From: an uncultured Ruminococcus sp.
Lineage (GTDB): Bacteria; Bacillota; Clostridia; Oscillospirales; Ruminococcaceae
DNA: 8,920 nt
Reading direction: 5' to 3'
Assembly (NCBI GenBank): GCA_945835085.1
Contig: CAMAIG010000037.1
Coordinates: 1 to 8,920, forward strand
In this document: positions 1 to 6,436 of the stretch, piece by piece
Layout: each line of letters starts with the position of its first letter
How positions within the stretch are numbered: the first letter of the stretch is position 1
Position numbers and translations under genes: made by a program
The notes under the pieces: model-generated
Told to the model about the DNA's origin: nothing
The model's input: the letters and a program-made list of their open reading frames with translations, nothing else
Database searches by the model: none

Positions 1-57
1 TTAAAATATGCATAGTATTCCCGATGGGTACAGACAAGGGAAAATGGGTGAGGATAA

Positions 58-1746
58 ATGATACAGACGTTTTATATTGTGATGTTTATATTGTCCGTGG
101 CAATGACTGTAATGCTGCTGACCTTATATAAAAAGAATATTTCGGTGTATTATACACTGCTGTTTGCAAGCATAATCGTTTCCGATTTCGGATATATGCA
201 GCTTTATGCCGCACCGGATTTCGCATCGGCGGTCTATGCAAACCAGACTGTATATCTTGCGGCTTGCTTTACGCCGTTTTTTGCCTTCATGTGCATAGCA
301 GACCTTTGCAGAAAAAAGATCAGCAGGCTGTTTCAGGCAGTCTGCGTCCTGCTGGGCTGTGTAATATTCGGCAGTGTTATGACCATAGGCACAAATGACC
401 TTTATTATAAGAGCATCAGTCTTGTTCGGGCAGAGGGCTATTCATATCTTGACAAGGAGTACGGACCTCTGCATATCGTTTACCCCATTTATCTTGTGTT
501 TATGATACTCCTTGCCCTGGGAATACTGATAGTTTCCTTCAGACATAAAAAAATGATATCCTATATCACAAGCACAATGCTCACCGTTATCATGTCCTTA
601 ACGGTTATTACATATATTGTGGAAAGATTTCTTCACAGCCAATTGGAATTTCTTCCTGTGACCTTCGGTATTCTCCAGATAGGAATACTCATTCTTCTCA
701 ACAGGATAAGCTTTTATGATATCTCCGCCATTTCCTCGAAATACATGAAGGACAGCATGGACTATGGCTTTGTCATATTCATGAAAAGCGGCAGATTTAC
801 GGGAGCGGACAAGGCTGCAAGAACATGGTTCCCCGAGCTTAACGATCTGAACATGGACTATGTTATCAGAAGGAATGATACCGATCTTTTAAGGCAGATA
901 TGCAGCTGGATCGGCGGAGATGATACCGAAAAGGTCTGCTTTGAACGTGAAGGCAGGATAATCGAAGCCAAGCACTGGCTTGTGGAGGGAAAATCTAACG
1001 GTACTGTCCATTGCGTTACGCTCCGTGACGATACTCAGCAGCAGAAATATCTCCGTCTGATGCAGAACTTCAATGACAAGCTGGAGATAGAGGTGAATGA
1101 AAAGACCGACAGACTACGTCATGTGCAGAACGACATTATTATCGGCATGGCGAGTATCGTCGAAAACAGGGATAATAACACAGGAGGTCATATCAAAAGG
1201 ACAAGCGATATCATAAATATTTTTGTGTCACATCTTATGATAAACGGTTCCTTCAGGGAGCTTAATCCCGAGGTGGCTGAATGTATAGTTAAGGCAGCCC
1301 CTCTCCATGATTTCGGAAAGATAGCCATTCCCGACGACATTCTCAATAAGCCGGGCAAGTTTACCGATGAAGAATATAATGAAATGAAGAAGCATTCGGA
1401 AAAGGGTGCTGTCATAGTTTCAAGGATACTCCAGAATTCCGATGATATCCTCTTCAAGAATATCGCCGTAAATGTCGCTCATTATCACCATGAAAAGTGG
1501 GACGGCTCGGGATATCCTTCGGGTCTGAGCGAAAAGTCCATACCCTTTGAAGCGAGGATAATGGCACTTGCCGATGTGTTTGACGCACTGGTCAGCAAGC
1601 GTGTATATAAGGAAAGTCTGAGCTATGACAAGGCGTTTAAGATAATCGAGGAATCCTGCGGTCAGCATTTTGACCCCGACCTTTGCAGGGAATTCCTGCA
1701 CTGCCGTCCTCAGCTTGAAAAGCTATACGATTCATACACGGACTAA
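58..1746 (+). CDS. Membrane HD-GYP domain protein (putative cyclic-di-GMP phosphodiesterase)
   Basis: This 562-residue protein probably hydrolyses cyclic-di-GMP at the membrane in response to a signal sensed by its N-terminal half. Seven hydrophobic segments (about 4-24, 30-50, 63-82, 91-110, 138-160, 167-187, 199-215) resemble the 7TM sensor region found in front of some histidine kinases. A PAS-like stretch follows (about 236-325), then a charged, probably coiled-coil linker (about 328-365). The HD-GYP domain spans about 365-550. Its expected metal ligands are all visible: E369 and H378, the H417-D418 pair with K421, H446, H477-H478 and D506. The GYP signature is at 485-487 within DGSGYP. 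There is no GGDEF domain, so it should only degrade the second messenger. The start has a GGTGAGG ribosome site at 47-53, 4 bases from the ATG, slightly close. The signal sensed is unknown. Family assignment is very secure; enzyme activity is inferred from the intact ligands. Confidence 0.95.
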   Translation: MIQTFYIVMFILSVAMTVMLLTLYKKNISVYYTLLFASIIVSDFGYMQLYAAPDFASAVYANQTVYLAACFTPFFAFMCIADLCRKKISRLFQAVCVLLGCVIFGSVMTIGTNDLYYKSISLVRAEGYSYLDKEYGPLHIVYPIYLVFMILLALGILIVSFRHKKMISYITSTMLTVIMSLTVITYIVERFLHSQLEFLPVTFGILQIGILILLNRISFYDISAISSKYMKDSMDYGFVIFMKSGRFTGADKAARTWFPELNDLNMDYVIRRNDTDLLRQICSWIGGDDTEKVCFEREGRIIEAKHWLVEGKSNGTVHCVTLRDDTQQQKYLRLMQNFNDKLEIEVNEKTDRLRHVQNDIIIGMASIVENRDNNTGGHIKRTSDIINIFVSHLMINGSFRELNPEVAECIVKAAPLHDFGKIAIPDDILNKPGKFTDEEYNEMKKHSEKGAVIVSRILQNSDDILFKNIAVNVAHYHHEKWDGSGYPSGLSEKSIPFEARIMALADVFDALVSKRVYKESLSYDKAFKIIEESCGQHFDPDLCREFLHCRPQLEKLYDSYTD

Positions 1747-1836
1747 ACTTATATTGGTGAAGGTCAGTGGTCATGCCCATTATCTTCGCTGTTTGATGTC
1801 AAAAATTTTGCCAAGTATTATGAAAGGCGGAAAAAA
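1747..1836. other. Spacer between the HD-GYP and CotH genes
   Basis: No terminator hairpin with a T tract is visible in this 90-bp gap, so read-through from the HD-GYP gene into the CotH unit is possible. A TTGATG box (1793-1798), 17 bases and TATTAT (1816-1821) resemble a promoter. Its expected start near 1828 would fall inside the AAAGGCGG ribosome site, so it would give a nearly leaderless message. The true promoter of the CotH unit is therefore unresolved. Confidence 0.4.
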
Positions 1837-3915
1837 ATGCTGAAAAAAATTCTTGCCTCTCTGTGTGCTGTCTGTATTCTGACAGGAGCATTGTCGGGCT
1901 GCAGCGGAGAGAATACTACGGCTCCCGAGCTTACCGAAACGGCTTCCGAGGCTCCTCAGACCGATAACACCGAGGAAAGCTCACCCACGGAAATGACTGA
2001 GAAAAACGAGGAAATAACGATCACCTTCAGCCATGGGGCAGGCTTTTATGACAATGAGATAAACCTTGAGATATTCTGCTCCGATCCCGATGCCCAGATA
2101 CGCTATACCACCGACGGAAGCGAGCCGCAGCTGACGGACGAGCTATACGCAGGTCCCCTGCATCTTAAAGACCGCAGCACCGAGGGCAATCTTCTCAGCT
2201 CTGTTACGGGTATCAGTGCAGGCAGTAACTATACCCCGAAAAAGAGAGTGAAAAAGGGAAATGTTATCCGTGCAGCAGCCTTCCTGCCCGACGGCACCGT
2301 AAGCAAAATATTCAGCAGCACCTATTTTATCGGCATAGACCGACAGGCTGAATACGGAGATCTGCCCGTGATATCTCTTTTCACCGATACCGCAAACCTT
2401 TTCAACAAGCAGACGGGAATATACGTCCTGGGTCAGACCTATGAGGACTGGAAGGCAGAGCACGCAGGCGAGCATTACGAGGATTGGCAGGCTGTGGGAA
2501 ATTATTCAAACAGAGGCATGGAATGGGAAAGACCCGTTACCTGTCAGTATCTTCCCGCAGACGGCAGCGAGGGCTTTGTTCAGGATCTCGGAATGAGGAT
2601 AATGGGTGCAGCCTCAAGAAGTGCTGCCCAGAAAAGTCTGAAGCTCATTGCAAGAGAGGAATACGGCAGCAAAAATATAAAATACGAGCTGCTGCCCGAT
2701 AATCTCCACTCGGACGGCGAAGGGAATGTTCTGAAATATAAGTCCTTCATACTGAGAAACGGCGGAAACGACTGTGATTTCGGAAAGGTCCGTGATCCTC
2801 TGTTCCAGCTGCTTTCCGAGAACAGACGCTTTGAAACACAGCAGGCAGCTCCATGCATAGTGTTCATCGACGGAGAATTCTGGGGGCTGTATTCACTAAC
2901 CGAGGATTACAGCGACAATTATTTTGAAAACAACTACGGCATTGAGAAGGAAAACGTTGTTATCCTGAAAAGAGGCGAGATCGAGGACGGCAATGATGAG
3001 GACATTGAGCTTTATAACGAGATGTACGATTTCATCATGAGCAGCGATATGTCGGTAAAGGAAAACTATGACAAAGCCTCCGAAATGCTTGATATGGGCA
3101 GCTTTATGGATTACTGTGCCTTAAATCTCTACATAAACAACGAGGACAGCATTTTCAAGGACAATAGCTGGCGTATGTGGCGTGTGAGAGATGCTGACGG
3201 CAAAACCTCTGTTTCCGACGGCAAATGGCGTATGATAGTATATGATATCGACTACTCCGCAGGCATTTACAACAGCGGAAATGCCAATGTAAACAACATT
3301 TCCGAAGCGTTTCGGGAATTAAAGTCTAATGTGGAGGGCGAGGATAATCCCCGTAAGCCCGGCAATCTTTTATCAGCACTTTATAAAAACAGCGAATTCA
3401 GATGCGGATTCATAAATGCTCTGTGCGACATGAGGAACACGGACTTTGAAGCAAATTCGTCTGTTGACGCCCTTATTGAGCTTTATGGAAAATACAGCAC
3501 AGCAGTTCCCGCCACCTTTGAGAGATTCGGACCCGATTGGGTCGCACAACAGGATACCGCAGAGTATTTTGAAATGAGAATAGCGGAGCTTGCAAATTTC
3601 CTTGACGGAAGATACCGCAAATTCCCCGATATCATGAAAAAAGCCCTTGACCTGTCAGACCCTGTGGAGGTTACTGTGGCAGCTCCAGAAAACGGCGGCG
3701 GTACAGTCATGATAAACAGCACTTTCCTTGACGCTTCGGCTGATTTTAAAGGGAAATATTTCCCCGACTGTCCCATAACCGTAACAGCAGTTCCTTCCGA
3801 GGGAAAGAGCTTTGTAAAATGGGAATGCGAGGGCTGCACCGTTTCCGACAAAAGCTCTCCCGAGGCAGAAATTACCCTGAGCGGAAGCTGTACAGTTAAG
3901 GCAGTTTTCGCATAA
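1837..3915 (+). CDS. CotH kinase family lipoprotein with chitobiase-like and bacterial-repeat domains
   Basis: This 692-residue protein is predicted to be anchored outside the cell. A lipoprotein signal (residues 1-22) ends in the lipobox L19-S-G-C22. A Thr/Ser/Glu-rich linker follows (23-60), then a chitobiase/hexosaminidase C-terminal-like beta domain (about 62-168) with the hallmark YTTDGSEP at 90-97. The CotH domain runs from about 176 to 600. It shows R261...QKSLKL (265-270), RNGGND (307-312), FIDGEFWGLY (343-352) and an acidic YDIDYSAG (469-476), whose D470 and D472 match the metal-binding aspartates of the family. The C-terminus (609-692) is a beta-rich bacterial repeat with an FVKWECEGC motif. 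Bacillus CotH phosphorylates spore-coat proteins; the target here is unknown. The start is fixed by the signal peptide and an AAAGGCGG site 6 bases upstream of the ATG. It leads a tight operon with the two genes downstream. Confidence 0.93.
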   Translation: MLKKILASLCAVCILTGALSGCSGENTTAPELTETASEAPQTDNTEESSPTEMTEKNEEITITFSHGAGFYDNEINLEIFCSDPDAQIRYTTDGSEPQLTDELYAGPLHLKDRSTEGNLLSSVTGISAGSNYTPKKRVKKGNVIRAAAFLPDGTVSKIFSSTYFIGIDRQAEYGDLPVISLFTDTANLFNKQTGIYVLGQTYEDWKAEHAGEHYEDWQAVGNYSNRGMEWERPVTCQYLPADGSEGFVQDLGMRIMGAASRSAAQKSLKLIAREEYGSKNIKYELLPDNLHSDGEGNVLKYKSFILRNGGNDCDFGKVRDPLFQLLSENRRFETQQAAPCIVFIDGEFWGLYSLTEDYSDNYFENNYGIEKENVVILKRGEIEDGNDEDIELYNEMYDFIMSSDMSVKENYDKASEMLDMGSFMDYCALNLYINNEDSIFKDNSWRMWRVRDADGKTSVSDGKWRMIVYDIDYSAGIYNSGNANVNNISEAFRELKSNVEGEDNPRKPGNLLSALYKNSEFRCGFINALCDMRNTDFEANSSVDALIELYGKYSTAVPATFERFGPDWVAQQDTAEYFEMRIAELANFLDGRYRKFPDIMKKALDLSDPVEVTVAAPENGGGTVMINSTFLDASADFKGKYFPDCPITVTAVPSEGKSFVKWECEGCTVSDKSSPEAEITLSGSCTVKAVFA

Positions 3916-3928
3916 GGGAGGCAGACAG

Positions 3929-4651
3929 ATGTATATTCAGAGCTTTAAGCGCTATGAAAAAAAGTATCTTCTGACCGAGGAGCAGTATCGGGCGTTTATT
4001 GAAAAGACCTCGGATATAATATGCCCCGACAGCTACGGGCTTCATACTATCCGCAATATCTATCTTGACACCGATGATTACACCCTAATAAGGCGTTCCC
4101 TTGAAAGACCCGTTTATAAGGAAAAGCTGAGGATAAGAAGCTACTGTGCCCCCGAGGAGGACACTGCGGTCTTTTTTGAGATAAAAAAGAAATATGACGG
4201 TGTGGTATATAAAAGAAGGATATCTCTTACATCGGGAGAGCTCAAAGAGTATCTCCGGTCAATGGAAAGACCCGAAAGCCTTGTGAAAACGGGAGATATA
4301 CAGATATTCAACGAGATAGATCACCTTATGAAAAGAATGTCCCCCGTGCCGAAGGTCTGTCTTTACTATGACAGGCAGGCTTTCTTCGGAAGAGAGGACA
4401 AGGAGTTCAGAATTACCTTTGACAGCAATATCCGCAGCAGGACCGATGACCTGACCCTTGCAGATGACAGGGGAGAGCTGCTTGATACGGGAGTAGCAAA
4501 TTACAAGCTCATGGAAGTTAAAACCACCGGTGCTGTGCCCCTTGATGCGGCAAGGATAATGTCTGAGCTTAAAATTTACCCCGTTTCGCTATCAAAGTAC
4601 GGCGAGGTATATAAAAAAATGCAGTCTGAAAGGAGTTCTGCTTTATGCTGA
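3929..4651 (+). CDS. VTC domain polyphosphate polymerase family protein
   Basis: This 240-residue soluble protein is essentially one VTC domain, the triphosphate-tunnel fold that in yeast Vtc4 makes polyphosphate from ATP. Tunnel-type charged residues are visible in the expected order: R8-Y-E10-K-K12 at the N-terminus, IYLDTDDY (44-51), K66-L-R68-I-R70, FEIKKK (83-88), Y94-K-R-R97, the basic/aromatic YDRQAF motif, FRITFD, E196-V-K198 near the C-terminus and a final S-K223-Y. No membrane segment or signal is present, so it should act in the cytosol. An ideal GGGAGG site lies 7 bases before the ATG. Only 13 bp separate it from the CotH gene and it overlaps the DUF4956 gene by 7 bp, so the three are almost certainly co-transcribed and perhaps translationally coupled. 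Bacterial members near CotH have not, to my knowledge, been firmly assigned a product, so another triphosphate or nucleotide substrate remains possible. Confidence 0.93.
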   Translation: MYIQSFKRYEKKYLLTEEQYRAFIEKTSDIICPDSYGLHTIRNIYLDTDDYTLIRRSLERPVYKEKLRIRSYCAPEEDTAVFFEIKKKYDGVVYKRRISLTSGELKEYLRSMERPESLVKTGDIQIFNEIDHLMKRMSPVPKVCLYYDRQAFFGREDKEFRITFDSNIRSRTDDLTLADDRGELLDTGVANYKLMEVKTTGAVPLDAARIMSELKIYPVSLSKYGEVYKKMQSERSSALC

Positions 4652-5319
4652 ACGGGATCTTTGATCAAATAACCGAAATGACAGGGCTTTCCCTTGCCCT
4701 TTCATTCGGTGCGTCGCTTTTATGCGGCATAATAATCGCAGCGGTGCATCGTCTGGGAACAAGGAGATATTCGAGAAATCTTATCATAACCATAGCCATT
4801 CTTCCCATAGTTGTGCAGTCCCTTATCATGATGGTAAACGGCAGCATCGGAACAGGCATTGCGGTGGCGGGAGTTTTCAGTCTTGTTCGGTTTCGTTCCG
4901 TACCGGGAAATGCCAGGGATATCTGTGCTATCTTCATGGCAATGGCAGCGGGGTTAGCTGTGGGAGCGGGCTATCTTTTCTATGCCGTAGTATTCACGGT
5001 GACTGTGAGCGTGATAATGCTTATAGCCGAGAAGCTTCTTCCCGAGAACAGGGAAAAGGATTTGCGCCGCCTGAAAATAACAGTTCCCGAGGATATGGAG
5101 TTCACCGGTGCTTTCGATGATATTTTTGAGAAGTATCTGTCCTACAGCGAGCTTGACAGCGTAAAGACCACTCACATGGGCACCATGTATGAGCTTGTTT
5201 ATCTCATTCAGATCAAGGACATGGCAAAGGAAAAGGAAATGATAGACGCTATCCGCTGCCGCAACGGCAACCTTCCCATATGCAGCAGCCACCAGAATGA
5301 CGGCATCGAAACACTGTAA
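4645..5319 (+). CDS. DUF4956 family integral membrane protein
   Basis: This 224-residue protein has no known biochemical function. The N-terminal 145 residues contain about four membrane segments (about 17-36, 46-66, 69-81 with weaker hydrophobicity, and 92-128, which may be two helices). The family signature lies between them: GVFSLVRFRS (76-85) followed by P-G-N-A-R-D-I (87-93) and a glycine/alanine-rich helix. The last ~80 residues are charged and soluble, probably a small cytosolic alpha/beta domain. The FR-containing signature recalls MgtC/SapB-type membrane proteins, but that similarity is only suggestive. The AAGGAG site at 4630-4635 is 9 bases before the ATG and lies inside the VTC gene, and the two reading frames overlap by 7 bp, which points to translational coupling. 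It is the last gene of the unit before the terminator. It could be the membrane anchor or conduit for the VTC product, an inference from context only. Confidence 0.92.
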   Translation: MLNGIFDQITEMTGLSLALSFGASLLCGIIIAAVHRLGTRRYSRNLIITIAILPIVVQSLIMMVNGSIGTGIAVAGVFSLVRFRSVPGNARDICAIFMAMAAGLAVGAGYLFYAVVFTVTVSVIMLIAEKLLPENREKDLRRLKITVPEDMEFTGAFDDIFEKYLSYSELDSVKTTHMGTMYELVYLIQIKDMAKEKEMIDAIRCRNGNLPICSSHQNDGIETL

Positions 5320-5325
5320 AATAAT

Positions 5326-5361
5326 GCTCCCGAAGGACAGCCTTACGGGAGCAATTTTTTT
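5326..5361 (+). terminator. Intrinsic terminator after the CotH-VTC-DUF4956 unit
   Basis: A GC-rich hairpin pairs GCTCCCG (5326-5332) with CGGGAGC (5346-5352). It is extended inward by AAGG (5333-5336) with CCTT (5341-5344), leaving an ACAG loop and one unpaired A. Seven T residues (5355-5361) follow, two bases after the stem. It starts only 6 bp after the DUF4956 stop codon. The mrp gene converges from the other side, and the opposite strand after the hairpin is A/T-rich but lacks a clean T run, so termination in that direction is possible but weaker. Confidence 0.92.
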
Positions 5362-5390
5362 CTTATTCGGTCATAGGTTTCGGAAAATAA

Positions 5391-6230
5391 TTATTCTCTT
5401 ACCGCCTTAGCGGCTTTAACGGCATCAAAAGCGTCGCTAAGCCATTTTTCCTCAATATCCTCGACCTTGCCCGCATCGCACATTGCAGAAATTGCAGGGT
5501 CAACAGGCAGTCTGCCGAGGACCTTCAGACCGTAGCCCGCAGCCACTTCATCAATATGGCTCTCGCCGTAAAGATGGATCTTTTTGCCGCAGTCGGGGCA
5601 TTCCACATAGCTCATGTTTTCCACAATGCCGAGAATGGGGATATTCATCATATTAGCCATACCCACAGCCTTGCCCACGATCATAGAAACAAGGTCCTGG
5701 GGCGAGGTAACGATGATAACACCGTCAAGAGGGATAGACTGGAAAACAGTAAGAGGAACGTCGCCTGTTCCCGGAGGCATATCAACGAACATATAGTCGA
5801 TATCGTTCCAGATGACCTCGCTCCAGAACTGCTTTACAACGCCTGCAATAACAGGGCCTCGCCAGATAACAGGGTCGGAGGGATTTTCCAGCAGGAGATT
5901 TATGCTCATGATCTCAGCGCCGCCCGAGCTTTTTGCAGGGATAAGACCCTTTTCCGTGCCCGTAGCCTTTTCGGTTATGCCGAACATCTTAGGGATAGAG
6001 GGACCTGTGATATCCGCATCGAGAACAGCGGTGTGAGCGCCCGATTTTGCAAAGCCCGCAGCAAGAAGACCCGTAACCAGGGATTTTCCCACGCCGCCCT
6101 TGCCGCTGACGATACCTATTACCTTTTTAACGCTGCTTCCCTCGCCCAGCTTTTCAAGAAAGCTCTGGGGAGATTTCCTTTCGCCGCAGTCGGAGCTGCA
6201 TGACGAACAGTTATGTGAACATTCGCTCAT
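5391..6230 (-). CDS. mrp: Mrp/NBP35 (ApbC) family ATP-binding iron-sulfur cluster carrier
   Basis: This 279-residue cytosolic P-loop ATPase belongs to the Mrp/NBP35/ApbC family, which binds and transfers [4Fe-4S] clusters to target enzymes. The deviant Walker A GKGGVGKS is at residues 43-50. Other family blocks are LDADITGPSIP (70-80), WRGP (123-126), DMPPGTGD (150-157), TSPQDL (175-180) and ENMSY (204-208). The bridging cluster-site motif C211-P-D-C214 is present. The N-terminus adds four cysteines, C4, C8, C11 and C15, in place of the DUF59 domain of many bacterial Mrp proteins. The reading frame extends 26 codons further upstream, but I chose the ATG at 6230. It sits behind a strong GGAAAGGAAG site, begins directly with the Cys cluster, and the consensus promoter's -35 and -10 boxes lie inside the longer version. 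It is a single gene, divergent from the LRR gene and convergent with the CotH unit. Confidence 0.95.
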   Translation of the reverse strand: MSECSHNCSSCSSDCGERKSPQSFLEKLGEGSSVKKVIGIVSGKGGVGKSLVTGLLAAGFAKSGAHTAVLDADITGPSIPKMFGITEKATGTEKGLIPAKSSGGAEIMSINLLLENPSDPVIWRGPVIAGVVKQFWSEVIWNDIDYMFVDMPPGTGDVPLTVFQSIPLDGVIIVTSPQDLVSMIVGKAVGMANMMNIPILGIVENMSYVECPDCGKKIHLYGESHIDEVAAGYGLKVLGRLPVDPAISAMCDAGKVEDIEEKWLSDAFDAVKAAKAVRE

Positions 6231-6279
6231 TTTGCGATACTTCCTTTCCTTGCGAAACCGCATTTCATATTTTGTAATT

Positions 6280-6308
6280 ATTATACCGCTTTTTTCAGAA
6301 AATGTCAA
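6280..6308 (-). promoter_or_regulatory. Consensus sigma-A promoter of mrp
   Basis: Reading the minus strand, a perfect -35 TTGACA (6308-6303) and a perfect -10 TATAAT (6285-6280) are separated by exactly 17 bases (6302-6286). The start point should fall near 6273, giving a leader of about 43 nt that contains the GGAAAGGAAG ribosome site before the ATG at 6230. An exact match to both consensus hexamers with optimal spacing suggests strong, housekeeping-type transcription. Confidence 0.9.
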
Positions 6309-6340
6309 ATGCTGAATATAATTTTACAGGAGATACAAAT

Positions 6341-6359
6341 TAAGTTTAAAATATACTTA
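6341..6359. promoter_or_regulatory. 19-bp imperfect palindrome between divergent promoters (possible operator)
   Basis: TAAGTTTA and TATACTTA form an inverted repeat around an AAA centre, with 7 of 8 arm positions matching. It lies 6 bp upstream of the -35 box of the LRR gene and 32 bp upstream of the -35 box of mrp, a placement that suits an activator or repressor site. The surroundings are very AT-rich, so chance or an UP-element-like role is also possible. No regulator gene is adjacent. Confidence 0.35.
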
Positions 6360-6365
6360 CAGATA

Positions 6366-6394
6366 TTGATTTTATCGGGAAATTGTGGTATCAT
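6366..6394 (+). promoter_or_regulatory. Extended -10 sigma-A promoter of the LRR repeat protein gene
   Basis: A TTGATT -35 box (6366-6371) and a TATCAT -10 box (6389-6394) are 17 bases apart, and a TG at 6386-6387 gives the extended -10 element. Transcription should start near A6401. The leader would be about 36 nt and contain AGGAGG at 6422-6427. AT-rich sequence lies directly upstream of the -35. Confidence 0.75.
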
Positions 6395-6436
6395 TTATGT
6401 ATGCAGAAGCAAAAGACAGACAGGAGGCAAATGTAT

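Noticed and set aside
1..57. Promoter or riboswitch upstream of the HD-GYP gene
   Set aside because: A TAGTAT hexamer at 13-18 is a weak -10 candidate, but any -35 would be outside the window, and too little sequence is present to judge a structured leader.
1793..1821. Good-looking promoter TTGATG, 17 bp, TATTAT before the CotH gene
   Set aside because: The expected start near 1828 falls within the ribosome binding site (1823-1830), so the transcript would lack it. Kept only as an uncertain note in the spacer entry.
4722..5120. 132-residue + frame inside the DUF4956 gene
   Set aside because: It is a frame-shifted shadow of the membrane gene with implausible Ser/Cys/His-rich composition and no ribosome site of its own.
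5556..6203. 215-residue open frame on the + strand opposite mrp
   Set aside because: It is fully antisense to a secure gene, has no recognisable domain, and its composition (His, Asn and Arg rich) reflects the complementary codon bias of mrp.
6231..6308. Longer N-terminus for the Mrp protein starting at 6308
   Set aside because: The extra 26 codons contain the perfect -35 and -10 boxes and the ribosome site of mrp, and family members begin with the Cys cluster. The extension is an artefact of an open upstream frame.
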